A stretch of DNA of 64,000 bases from Stieleria sp. JC731 (GTDB taxonomy: Bacteria; Planctomycetota; Planctomycetia; Pirellulales; Pirellulaceae): contig NZ_JAJKFQ010000005.1 in the NCBI RefSeq assembly GCF_020966635.1, positions 584,481-648,480 on the forward strand, read 5' to 3'. Below are positions 54,592 to 63,525 of this stretch, piece after piece. Positions within the stretch are counted from its first letter, which is position 1. The number at the start of each line of letters is the position of its first letter. The position numbers were made by a program, and so were the translations under genes. The notes below the pieces were generated by a model, which was not told where the DNA came from, did not search any database, and saw only the letters and a program-made list of their open reading frames with translations.

Positions 54592-56655
54592 GTGAAGACG
54601 CCAATTGCGCGGTGCTTTGCCGCCGCACTCGGGCTCGCCGTTGGTGCCGGTTTTGCGCTAGACGCCAATGCGGACGAGCCGTCGAATTGGAATTCGTTTC
54701 GGATGCCATCGACCGAACTAGAAGCGGTCATTGAGGGCATGCAAGACTCAGACGCGATTGACGAAGGTTCGCGGGCTGACCAAATCAAACAAGTTGCGAT
54801 GCAGGGGCAGATTGAAAACTTGCCCGCTCCCGTTGGTCGGCCCATGCCGATTCAGCAGCAACCGGGGTTCCCTCAATATCAGGGATATCCACAGCAGGGC
54901 TACCCACAAGCCTATGCTTATCCACCAGCTCCGTATGGCTATCAAGCACCACAATACCCTGCGCAGCCACAGTACTCTGCGCAGCAACAATACACTGCGC
55001 AGCCGCAATACGGCTACGCTGCTCCAGGGCTTCAACAGCCGTTCCCGCAACAGAGTTTTACTCAGCCGCAGCCACAGCGTTTTGCAGCCAATGGGATGCA
55101 AAACGTTCCGATGCAACCTGCCGTCGCTTCACAGCAATCGCGACGGGACGCAAATCCGAACGCCGGCCAATTCGGAGCCAATCACTACAGCGTCGGACAT
55201 CATGGTGAAGAGCATGCGGCACCCGTATTGTCGGGCGATCCCGTTGTTCACGAGCACCATTCGGCAGACGTTCATCAGTCATATCCCGATTCCTACGCAA
55301 GCCCCTACGCTAGCGCGGCAGCTGCACCTTGGCAAGGTGCACCGTGTGGCGACGGCGGCTGCGGTGATCCAAGCTGCAGCGGTTGCGGGACCGGTTCGTG
55401 CGGCATGCCTTCAGCAGCAAGTTGTGATACCGGTTCATGCGGATCCGGATCGTGCGGCCTTGGCGGAGGATGCGCATCGGGTGGCTTTGCCGGTGCATGC
55501 GGCACCTCGGCTTGTGGTGGCGTCGGTCCAATTTCACCATGGTATGGTGGAATGGATCTGCTGTTCTGGGAGATCGCTGATAGCTCAACCGCTGTTTACG
55601 CGACCTATGACAACGGGGTCGCTGTCGGTCAGTACAACTACTTGGATCCGGACAACACCGTCGGTGTAAACACACGGTTCGGACGCTATCTAGGATGTGG
55701 CGCCTACGGAATCGATGTTAGCTTCCTGTATTGGGATCCAGATCCTCAGTCGAGAATGTTTACCGATGGCGGTGCTGGACTTCGCTTCACGCATCCCGCG
55801 CTTCGAACGGTTTCGATCAACCGTGGTGGTGGTGCGACAACGGTCTACGACGACTACGACACCAACGCGACTTGCATCTGTTCTGAGCGAGACATTCGCG
55901 TCAAAGGGATCGAAGTCAACCTGTCATGCTTCGGATTGATGGGAGCACGCCGATTGGGATCGGCATATCCAACCTCGCTGTTTGCCGGACATTTTGGCGG
56001 ATGCGGCAGTCAGTCTGGGTACGGAAGCAAAGGCGGATGCTTCGGTCGTGGCAATCGCTTGTATGGCAGTGCGATCGGTCCACTAGCACGAGCATGCTCG
56101 GGTCGTGTTCGCGTTCAAACTTCGCACGGCTTCCGATGGTTCCAGCTTGAAGACGAGTTGCTGATCGCTGGTGACGTCGACGGTATGCCAGGGCTAGGCG
56201 GCAGCGACATTTACTACGAGTTGCAAACCGAAAACAACCTCTATGGCTATCAATTCGGATCGCAGTTGAGCTACGCGTTGGGTTGCCGCTTGATGGTCAA
56301 CATCGGCGGCAAGGTCGGCGTCTATGGCAACGACGCTCGCTTTACCCACTGGATCGGTAACGACATGGTGATGGCCTATACCGATTCGCAAGGTGCCGGA
56401 GCAGGCGACCTTTACACCGAAAAGTCAGACGTCAGCCTTGCGGGCCTTGGCGAACTGGATTTCGGACTGGGATACCGAGTCTGCAATCGCTTGACCGCGA
56501 CTTGCGGTTATCGAATCTTGACCGCGTGCGGCGTGGCGACATCGATCGATTCGATGCCTGATGAATACACCAGCGTTGAATCAGCTGGCCGAGTCCGAGC
56601 GGACGACTGCTTCACGATGTTCGGAGCTTACTTCGGATTCAACTACAACTGGTAG
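54592..56655 (+). CDS. BBP7-family outer-membrane beta-barrel protein
   Basis: A 687-residue exported protein. Signal peptide (FAAALGLAVGAGFALDANA). Residues about 85-185 are Pro/Gln/Tyr-rich and carry short repeats such as QPQYSAQQQY; residues about 240-310 are Gly/Cys-rich (GGCGDPSCSGCGTGSCG). The barrel begins at ISPWYGGMDLLFWEIADSS and ends FGAYFGFNYNW with an aromatic C-terminus, fitting the BBP7 group of planctomycete outer-membrane proteins. GTG 54592 has GGAG seven bases upstream. The second half shows alternating hydrophobic strands with DIRVKGIEVNLSCFG and GAGDLYTEKSDVSL. It is followed by a terminator. Confidence 0.88.
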   Translation: MKTPIARCFAAALGLAVGAGFALDANADEPSNWNSFRMPSTELEAVIEGMQDSDAIDEGSRADQIKQVAMQGQIENLPAPVGRPMPIQQQPGFPQYQGYPQQGYPQAYAYPPAPYGYQAPQYPAQPQYSAQQQYTAQPQYGYAAPGLQQPFPQQSFTQPQPQRFAANGMQNVPMQPAVASQQSRRDANPNAGQFGANHYSVGHHGEEHAAPVLSGDPVVHEHHSADVHQSYPDSYASPYASAAAAPWQGAPCGDGGCGDPSCSGCGTGSCGMPSAASCDTGSCGSGSCGLGGGCASGGFAGACGTSACGGVGPISPWYGGMDLLFWEIADSSTAVYATYDNGVAVGQYNYLDPDNTVGVNTRFGRYLGCGAYGIDVSFLYWDPDPQSRMFTDGGAGLRFTHPALRTVSINRGGGATTVYDDYDTNATCICSERDIRVKGIEVNLSCFGLMGARRLGSAYPTSLFAGHFGGCGSQSGYGSKGGCFGRGNRLYGSAIGPLARACSGRVRVQTSHGFRWFQLEDELLIAGDVDGMPGLGGSDIYYELQTENNLYGYQFGSQLSYALGCRLMVNIGGKVGVYGNDARFTHWIGNDMVMAYTDSQGAGAGDLYTEKSDVSLAGLGELDFGLGYRVCNRLTATCGYRILTACGVATSIDSMPDEYTSVESAGRVRADDCFTMFGAYFGFNYNW

Positions 56656-56688
56656 GAAGATCCGACAACTAACGAATTCCATCACGAG

Positions 56689-56724
56689 GAGGTGGCTTTG
56701 TGTTCTGCACGAAGTCACCTCTTT
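56689..56724 (+). terminator. Rho-independent terminator of the BBP7 gene
   Basis: A 14-bp stem with two G-U pairs (GAGGTGGCTTTGTG with CACGAAGTCACCTC), a 5-base loop and TTTCGCGTTTT after it. It lies 34 bases past the barrel-protein stop. Confidence 0.82.
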
Positions 56725-56730
56725 CGCGTT

Positions 56731-57672
56731 TTAAGTGTGCTGCCCGGCGTACTTCAAGCTGCGGAGGATCAATTGCTTTACACCATCGACGTCCGCTTTT
56801 AGAGCGACTTCCATGTTGTCGTGCCATTCGGGACGGAGCCGGCGGTCAAAGACGCTCATGCCAAGGGTGTGCAGCCCTTGGGTTTCCACCTTGCCTGCCA
56901 TCTCGGTCCATTCGAATAGCTCCGGTTCAAGGACCGCAGCAATCGTCGTCGCATCGATCAAGGGTAGCAGTTCGCGTCCCAAGCGTTGGTGCGACATTCG
57001 AAAGGCGTGTGGAAGCATTTCGTGTAGTATGCCTCCCGCACGTGTGTACTTTGCCGGCAGTTGTTCAAGCAGGTCGACGCCGAACGTAATTTTGTTGGTT
57101 ACATCCAGCGGTACAAGCGATTTGGTCGTTGGTGAGGCGAAGACGTCGGCAGCAGCCACTGCATCAAAGTGCAGATTAAATTCTGCGACCGGCGATGCGT
57201 TGCCGGGACTGCGATAGGCACCGCCGCTGATGACCAGTTTGTCCGCCTGTTGCAATGCGGCAGGGTCACGCTGGGCTAGACGAGCCAAATTGGTGAGCGG
57301 TCCCAAGCAGACAATGGTGATTTCACCGGGATGGGCTCGCAGCAGTTCCGCCATCACCTTTTCGCTCGCCGGCAGGTGCTGACGTGCTGTCGAGGAAACC
57401 TCGAAATCACCCAGGCCGCTACGCCCGTTCAGAAAAGAGTCGTCGGTGACGGCGGCTTCATCTGGTGGCGACGCTTTGCCAACGCGTGGATAGCGAGGCG
57501 GATCAAGGTTGGAAACAATCGCTCCAACATTTGCTGTTGCCTGTTCGGCATCGACGGTACCCGCCGTTGCGGTAATCGCGAGGACTTCTAAACGCGGATC
57601 GAACAATGCCATCGTCAACGCGACCGCATCGTCAATTCCGGGGTCAGAATCGATGATGATTTTTCTTGTCAT
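56731..57672 (-). CDS. Nucleoside hydrolase (inosine-uridine preferring type)
   Basis: A 313-residue cytoplasmic relative of the IunH family. The calcium-binding Asp cluster is IIIDSDPGIDDAVALTMAL, the second Asp-containing motif is EFNLHFDAVAAADVF, and the strand ITIVCLGPLTNLARL, which is strongly conserved, lies between them. VPLDVTNKITF leads to the C-terminal part. Unlike the copy at 31 kb it has no signal peptide. ATG 57672 is used; TTG 57678 is in frame. It is convergent with the barrel-protein gene and divergent from trpD. Confidence 0.92.
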   Translation of the reverse strand: MTRKIIIDSDPGIDDAVALTMALFDPRLEVLAITATAGTVDAEQATANVGAIVSNLDPPRYPRVGKASPPDEAAVTDDSFLNGRSGLGDFEVSSTARQHLPASEKVMAELLRAHPGEITIVCLGPLTNLARLAQRDPAALQQADKLVISGGAYRSPGNASPVAEFNLHFDAVAAADVFASPTTKSLVPLDVTNKITFGVDLLEQLPAKYTRAGGILHEMLPHAFRMSHQRLGRELLPLIDATTIAAVLEPELFEWTEMAGKVETQGLHTLGMSVFDRRLRPEWHDNMEVALKADVDGVKQLILRSLKYAGQHT

Positions 57673-57857
57673 AGGCAAAGTGTAAAGTCCCGGGCGTTTC
57701 TAAACGAGCCCGATCTGTTTACCCTGTGTAAAGATGTCGTATCACGGCACCTTGACCGGTCCCAAAAAGCTCGACTGGTCCGAAAAACCGCTAAGTTGCA
57801 TGAACTTATCCGGTCAGGACGCTCTTTATTCCGCACACTCCAACGCAGCAAAAATCC

Positions 57858-58913
57858 TTGACATCGAATCAAAACGCGGGATCGAACGAGATAAAGGGAG
57901 ATCGCACACCATTTGAACTGGCGATCGAGCAGGCTCGTGACGGGGAAGACTTGTCGGTTGACCAAACGGGGGATTTGATCGACATGATGCTACGCGGTGA
58001 AGCAGACGAGGATCAAATAGGGTCCCTGCTGCTGCAATTGCGAGAAAAAGGCGAGGCTGTCTCCGAAATCGTGGGTGCAGCTCGGGCCATGCGTAAACAT
58101 ATGACCCGGATTCCCCATTCGCACCAGGTTCTCTTGGATACCTGTGGTACCGGAGGCAGTGAAAGCGGTTCGTTCAACATCAGCACGGGGATCGCGATTG
58201 TGACCGCCGCATGTGGTGTTGCGGTCGCAAAACATGGGAACCGCAAAGCGACCAGCGTCACTGGATCAGCCGACGTTTTAGAAGAGCTTGGCGTTCCGAT
58301 CGAATCGGATGCCGAAAGCGTTGCTCGGCGGCTCGATCAGATCGGGCTCTGTTTTTGTTTCGCGGTAAAGCTACATCCCGCGATGAAACACGTCGTCGGA
58401 GTGCGTCGAAAACTTGGTGTGAAAACGCTTTTCAATCTATTGGGGCCACTCTGCAATCCGGCAGGTGCCACACACCAGTTGCTGGGCACCAGTAGTCCTG
58501 AATCGCAGGAAAAGATAGCCGAAGCAATCGGGCAGCTTTCCACAACACGGTCCTTCGTTGTGCATGCTGCCGACGGTCAGGACGAGGTTTCTTTGGACCG
58601 ATACACCGATGTGTTTGAAGTCAGCGGCAACGAGGTCGCTGGACGCACCCGCTGGACGCCTGCCGATTTTGGGCTGTTGCCCGCCGGTGTGGAGTCCTTG
58701 GCTGCCTCCGGTCCCGCCGAAAGTGCCGCAATCATCCGGCGGATTCTTGAGGGCGAACCGGGACCGAAGCGTGACACCGTGGTTGCTGGAACGGCAGCAG
58801 CACTTTCACTGACCGGCGCTGCAACAGGTCTTTCTGATGGTGTGAGAATGGCCCAAGAGGCGATCGATAGCGGTGCGGCCAAGGAAAAACTGCAGCAGCT
58901 AGCCAATTCCTGA
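57858..58913 (+). CDS. trpD: Anthranilate phosphoribosyltransferase
   Basis: A 351-residue TrpD. The PRPP-binding glycine-rich LLDTCGTGGSESGSFNIST, HGNRKATSVTGSADVLEELG, the metal-binding region in VVHAADGQDEVSL, and LLGPLCNPAG are all seen. It joins anthranilate to phosphoribosyl pyrophosphate, the step before TrpF. A TTG at 57858 is the only start that keeps the N-terminal helical bundle; no ATG precedes MMLRG. No other trp gene is adjacent. Confidence 0.95.
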   Translation: MTSNQNAGSNEIKGDRTPFELAIEQARDGEDLSVDQTGDLIDMMLRGEADEDQIGSLLLQLREKGEAVSEIVGAARAMRKHMTRIPHSHQVLLDTCGTGGSESGSFNISTGIAIVTAACGVAVAKHGNRKATSVTGSADVLEELGVPIESDAESVARRLDQIGLCFCFAVKLHPAMKHVVGVRRKLGVKTLFNLLGPLCNPAGATHQLLGTSSPESQEKIAEAIGQLSTTRSFVVHAADGQDEVSLDRYTDVFEVSGNEVAGRTRWTPADFGLLPAGVESLAASGPAESAAIIRRILEGEPGPKRDTVVAGTAAALSLTGAATGLSDGVRMAQEAIDSGAAKEKLQQLANS

Positions 58914-58920
58914 CCTTAGC

Positions 58921-58950
58921 GGTTACCCTCAAGCATCGTTTTCGGTAACC
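58921..58950. other. Inverted repeat after trpD
   Basis: A perfect 7-bp GGTTACC/GGTAACC pair with a 16-base centre. It has no T run, so its use as a terminator is doubtful. Confidence 0.3.
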
Positions 58951-59206
58951 AGACCGGTAAGATCTGTAGCCAAGCAGGCGGGATGGGACCTTTTGCTCGA
59001 CGCAAATCAGGTCAAAATGGGCTGTGACGCCGTTCAACGTCCGCCGAATGCACACCGAAGAGACGAATGCATGTGATTTCGAAATCTGCATTCCCCAAAA
59101 TCGGTTGGCCTTCATTGGCTGAGTTTCGCGGTCCGTGCTCGGTGAGTGCGGTCACCACGAAGGCTCGCCCCGTATTTGTCAAACTGTTTAACCTGAACTC
59201 TCATTC

Positions 59207-60361
59207 ATGATTCAAGCCGACTACACCGCGCGATTGCGAGAAATTCGAGACAAGGTCGAATCAGAAGAACGCCTATCCATGGAAGACGGGCTGTTTCTTT
59301 ATGATCCAGCCGTTCCGCTGCAAGAAGTCGGTGTGTTGGCGAACTATGTTCGTGAGCGAAAGAACGGCAATGTTGGGTTCTACAACATCAACACGCACCT
59401 AAATCCGACAAACGTCTGCGTTTATCGCTGCCGCTTCTGCGCGTTCCGCAGTGATTTACGTGACCCAAAAGGTTACGTGATGTCGGACGAGCAAATCTTG
59501 CAGCGTGGCCAAGAAGCGACCGAGAATGGCTGCACGGAGATGCACATCGTCGGTGGTTTGCACCACAAGATGCCCTACACCTGGTACCGCGGCATCATCG
59601 AACTGCTGAATGAAAACTATCCCAAGATCCACCTCAAAGCGTGGACGGCGGTCGAGATCAATTGGTTTGAATTCCAGACGAAGAAATCAAAACAGTGGGT
59701 CTTGGAAGATCAGCGCAAAGCCGGCTTGGGCAGTATGCCAGGCGGCGGCGCTGAAATCTTTCACCCTGAAGTTCGCGATCAACTCTGTGAACACAAAGCA
59801 AATACCCACGAATGGCTGAAGGTTCACCAGACGGCGCACGAAATCGGTTTGCGAACCAATTGCACCATGTTGTATGGGCACGTTGAAAAGGCCTATCACC
59901 GTGTTGATCACCTGCTGCGTCTTCGCGACCTGCAGGATCGCACCGGTGGGTTCCAAGTTTTTATTCCGTTGGCATTTCACCCGGACAATACAAAGCTATC
60001 TGACATCAAGAAGCCATCCGCTTTGATGGATTTAAGGACGGTCGCGATCAGTCGATTGATGCTGGACAACATCCAGCACATCAAGGCCTACTGGATCATG
60101 TTGGGTATCGAAACCGCACAGACCGCGCTGGCATATGGAGCTGACGATATCGATGGGACGGTTCGGCACGAATTGATTTATCACGACGCCGGTGCGACAA
60201 CTCCGCAGTGTCTGAGCGTTGATGATATTCGGCAGTTGATCGTCGAAGCGGGACGCGATCCCGTCGAACGCGACACCGTTTATAACCGTGTCCACCGTGA
60301 GCCGCATGACTTCACAAAGTGGACAACCGAAGTCGCGGACGAAGCTTGCTCTTCAAACTGA
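59207..60361 (+). CDS. mqnE: Aminofutalosine synthase MqnE
   Basis: A 384-residue radical-SAM enzyme of the futalosine menaquinone pathway. The cluster motif CVYRCRFCAFRSD follows the family-typical NTHLNPTN, and the nearby DPKGYVMS, MHIVGGLHHKMPY and PGGGAEIFHPEVR match MqnE. It adds the radical to a vinyl ether to make aminofutalosine. ATG 59207 is used, and length matches the family. Other mqn genes are not in the window. It ends facing the beta-helix gene. Confidence 0.95.
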   Translation: MIQADYTARLREIRDKVESEERLSMEDGLFLYDPAVPLQEVGVLANYVRERKNGNVGFYNINTHLNPTNVCVYRCRFCAFRSDLRDPKGYVMSDEQILQRGQEATENGCTEMHIVGGLHHKMPYTWYRGIIELLNENYPKIHLKAWTAVEINWFEFQTKKSKQWVLEDQRKAGLGSMPGGGAEIFHPEVRDQLCEHKANTHEWLKVHQTAHEIGLRTNCTMLYGHVEKAYHRVDHLLRLRDLQDRTGGFQVFIPLAFHPDNTKLSDIKKPSALMDLRTVAISRLMLDNIQHIKAYWIMLGIETAQTALAYGADDIDGTVRHELIYHDAGATTPQCLSVDDIRQLIVEAGRDPVERDTVYNRVHREPHDFTKWTTEVADEACSSN

Positions 60362-60378
60362 GTTTCGGAGATTGTCAG

Positions 60379-60405
60379 GGCGGTAGTCCTTTCGTCACTA
60401 CTGCC
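60379..60405. terminator. Possible shared stem between convergent genes
   Basis: GGCGGTAGT and ACTACTGCC form a 9-bp stem (one G-U pair) with a 9-base loop, 18 bases past the mqnE stop and overlapping the end of the beta-helix gene. There is no long T run, so its role is uncertain. Confidence 0.35.
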
Positions 60406-63400
60406 GCGCGACCTCATCCCACTTGATCACTTTGATTGATCCATCCGGCTGCATGTATTCGAAGGCTCCCATTTCGAATCCGTCAAAGCTGGGACGTTCG
60501 TTGCCCTCCAGATCAATAGAAATGTCTGACTCGGCCCCCGCATTGATCGCTGGCGAACCGGCGGATAGATGAAGGTCGCCGCTTGCCAGATCTGCAAACC
60601 TCGCCGGATCGGTGACTTCGTTGGCCCCCTGTGATGTCCCAACGTAGTTGCGTAAGGCATCGACCAAGTTGTGATCGTGGATCAATGCCCCCGGGGTGCC
60701 GGCGTCATAAAGCCCATACCGGTGGCTGTGAATGATTGAATTTGTGAGCCATACGGTTCCGCCCCGTCGATAGACTCCAATCGCGTTCATGTCTGCGATG
60801 GTTACAAATTCCATCCCGCAGTTCGTGTCTTCGCCGTTGACGTAGACCGCATAGCCGGCGCCTTGAAGTGTCGAATTGGTCAAAGAACTATTGCTCGACT
60901 CGAAAGCGATACCGTGACTTGCGTCACGCAACGACAGACGGCTGATCGAGGTCTGATCTCCTCTGGCGAGCACTGCCCAACCAGCGTCAACGTTTTCGAT
61001 CTTGCAAGTATCCATCAAGCAATTGCCACCGAGTTGATAGATCGCCGTCGTCGCACAATTTGAAAGTTGAGCATTTGTGATCCTGCTGTTGCAATCAACA
61101 AGCGTTATCGCATTGTTGCCATCTGCGAATTGTAGATTTGCAACCCTCGTACTGAGTCCGACGTTGGCATCATCTCGCAAATAGATTCCACGAGTTTTGC
61201 TTTGCTGGATGGATAGTTCCGAAAGCGTGACTTCACACGGTTTGTCGGTGGATGTCGCGTAGATTGCATATTGTGAGCCGACAATCTGAGTTCCCGTCAT
61301 CGACAATCGACTGTCAATCCTGGCGACAACGCCAAATTGATTTGCCGTGATCGTTCCGTTTTCAACAGTGAGATTGCAATCGGATCCGTGGAAACCGATT
61401 TGATTGTTTTCCAATTGAACTGCTTGTAGGGTTGCGCTCCCACGTCGGAATACGATGCCATAGGTGTTGTCCGAGATGTTCCATCGCATTGCATCGGTAA
61501 GAGTCAAATCTGAATCTTGAACCACTAGACCGTACCGATTGCCACTTGCCATGCAGTGGCTATTGGCCAGGACGTTCGGCGATGAACCGGTCAGAATGAA
61601 GCCGTCGCCAGCGTTCGATAGTGACTGACAGTTTTGAAAAACGGTGGGATTCCCAGTCGCAGAACTGACGTAAAACCCATTCTGATTTGCCAATGCCGTT
61701 GCATCAGTGAACGTTGCGTCTTGGCAGCGATGAACGATTGTTGCATAACGCTTGCAGTTTCGAATGACCGCTGAGTCGACTGTGACGACGATCGAATCGG
61801 AACAATACAATCCAACTTGGTTCCCATCGCATTGCAGGTCATTGACATTGATTTTGCCCGCGTAATCCAAGATTGGATATTCGACCGACGAATCGAATGA
61901 CGCTGTATTTACAGACCATTCGCATCGTTGGCCAATTATCCCGCGTTGGCAACGCTGCAATTGGTTTCCATCCGCGCCGCGATAAGCAAATGAACCGTCG
62001 CGCACGTAGATTGCTGCGTGTTCAATATCGCTAATTGTGTTTTGCCGAAATTCAGTCGTCGCGATATTAAGTCCATCACATAGGATTCCAAGATGGCTAT
62101 TGGAAATCGTGCACTGTGCCAACCGCATCGCTGGCGTTGCGGTACGGATTGCATAGCGATGCGATGCAGGATCTGATGGGTTTCCAAGAAACTGTGAGGA
62201 TTCGATTTCGACACGGTCGGTATTGAATGCCGAAATTCCGTAGATCAATCCTCCGAATTGACAGGAGTCAATGTTGAGGCGGCTTCCGTAGGAAAGTATG
62301 CCTCGGTCATTTCCGCGTAGATCGCATTGGGTTACCACGAGAGACGACGGTTCGGCAGCACCCTGTGTGTTCGCGTAGATCGCATAGTCGCACTGGCTGA
62401 ACTGAACCTGCTCGTCTGCTTGGATGGATAGCAGCTGGTTTTCGTTACTTTGGTGCAGCCCGATGCGACAACCGGCAAGCTGAACGTTTTGAAACGTATA
62501 GTCGCTGCTTTTGGCAACGATCCCGATATCACATTCCGTGACGAGTGTGTTCTTCAGCACGGTTGTCTGGCCAGATGCGTCCAACATCAGGCCTTGGCTT
62601 GCAGAGTCAATCGTGCAGTTTGAAACTGCCAGATTCTGACCGGTAAGATGGATTCCGTGTGCTCCAGCCTGTGGGAATTGGCATTGGTTGATGTTGGCAG
62701 ATGAAACTCCCGTCCCATAGATTCCGAGGTTGCTTTGTTGAAACTGGCACTGAGCAACGGCGAGTGCACCGTTGACGGCATGGATTCCCCGCATGGGGTC
62801 CGGTCCGGAAACCTTCTCGAATCTGGTGCCTTGAACGGCAACTGTGGACTGATCTCTGGTGACGACTGAGTAGCGAGAATCGGTAAAGCGACTCTGGAGG
62901 ATTTGCAAGTTTGTCCCGGCGTTGAAATACAAACCGTGACGACTGCCCTGATAGTTGCATTGGTAGATTAATGCGTTGGCGCCATTTCCGTGTGTTCCAT
63001 ACAGACATCTTTCGAATGTGCATGCGACGATGTAACACGAAGGGGTACCGCGAAGGCAAATCCCATATCGATCTGCCGAATCGATAGGGTCAATGGTCAG
63101 GCCAAAGAAAACTACATTGCTTGTTCCACGCAAGTCGAATGCCCATCGTCGTGCCGGTGGACGTACTCGGACTTGGCCGGGATCACCCGTGTATCGGCCG
63201 TCTCGATCCCCGTACAAAACGAACCATTGGTTCAGCGAACCATATCGATTGGCATCGATCAGGCATGCTTCTGTGTAGTCACCGCCACCGATAAAGACTA
63301 CATCTCCTGGACCGGCGGACTGAATCGCTTTTGTGATCGTTCGAAATGCCATCGAGGCAGATCGGCCGTTAAACGAGTCGTCACCAGATGTTCGCACGAA

Positions 63401-63523
63401 GAAGTCAGCTGCGATGCAAATTTGCGATGAACTTGCAAGAAGCAGTGAAACCAACACGAGGTTGATTCCGTTGGCAATGACGCTGTCGAAGATTGATTGA
63501 GACTTTCCCAACGTGCACTCCAT
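60398..63523 (-). CDS. Giant secreted parallel beta-helix protein
   Basis: A 1041-residue protein with an N-terminal export signal (ANGINLVLVSLLLASSSQIC). The first domain (FFVRTSGDDSFNGRSAS, PGDVVFIGGGDYTEACLI) begins a right-handed beta-helix, and repeats of about 20-25 residues with N, G, C and Q at turns run to the end (for example QCNYQGSRHGLYFNAGTN, NLAVSNCTIDSASQGL). The C-terminal end matches DUF1565-type features (SPAINAGAESDISIDLEGNE, DGFEMGAFEY). It probably binds or cleaves polysaccharide, but no catalytic set is recognised. ATG 63523 lies two bases after the stop of the upstream gene, so they form an operon. Confidence 0.85.
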   Translation of the reverse strand: MECTLGKSQSIFDSVIANGINLVLVSLLLASSSQICIAADFFVRTSGDDSFNGRSASMAFRTITKAIQSAGPGDVVFIGGGDYTEACLIDANRYGSLNQWFVLYGDRDGRYTGDPGQVRVRPPARRWAFDLRGTSNVVFFGLTIDPIDSADRYGICLRGTPSCYIVACTFERCLYGTHGNGANALIYQCNYQGSRHGLYFNAGTNLQILQSRFTDSRYSVVTRDQSTVAVQGTRFEKVSGPDPMRGIHAVNGALAVAQCQFQQSNLGIYGTGVSSANINQCQFPQAGAHGIHLTGQNLAVSNCTIDSASQGLMLDASGQTTVLKNTLVTECDIGIVAKSSDYTFQNVQLAGCRIGLHQSNENQLLSIQADEQVQFSQCDYAIYANTQGAAEPSSLVVTQCDLRGNDRGILSYGSRLNIDSCQFGGLIYGISAFNTDRVEIESSQFLGNPSDPASHRYAIRTATPAMRLAQCTISNSHLGILCDGLNIATTEFRQNTISDIEHAAIYVRDGSFAYRGADGNQLQRCQRGIIGQRCEWSVNTASFDSSVEYPILDYAGKINVNDLQCDGNQVGLYCSDSIVVTVDSAVIRNCKRYATIVHRCQDATFTDATALANQNGFYVSSATGNPTVFQNCQSLSNAGDGFILTGSSPNVLANSHCMASGNRYGLVVQDSDLTLTDAMRWNISDNTYGIVFRRGSATLQAVQLENNQIGFHGSDCNLTVENGTITANQFGVVARIDSRLSMTGTQIVGSQYAIYATSTDKPCEVTLSELSIQQSKTRGIYLRDDANVGLSTRVANLQFADGNNAITLVDCNSRITNAQLSNCATTAIYQLGGNCLMDTCKIENVDAGWAVLARGDQTSISRLSLRDASHGIAFESSNSSLTNSTLQGAGYAVYVNGEDTNCGMEFVTIADMNAIGVYRRGGTVWLTNSIIHSHRYGLYDAGTPGALIHDHNLVDALRNYVGTSQGANEVTDPARFADLASGDLHLSAGSPAINAGAESDISIDLEGNERPSFDGFEMGAFEYMQPDGSIKVIKWDEVARQ

Positions 63524-63525
63524 GA

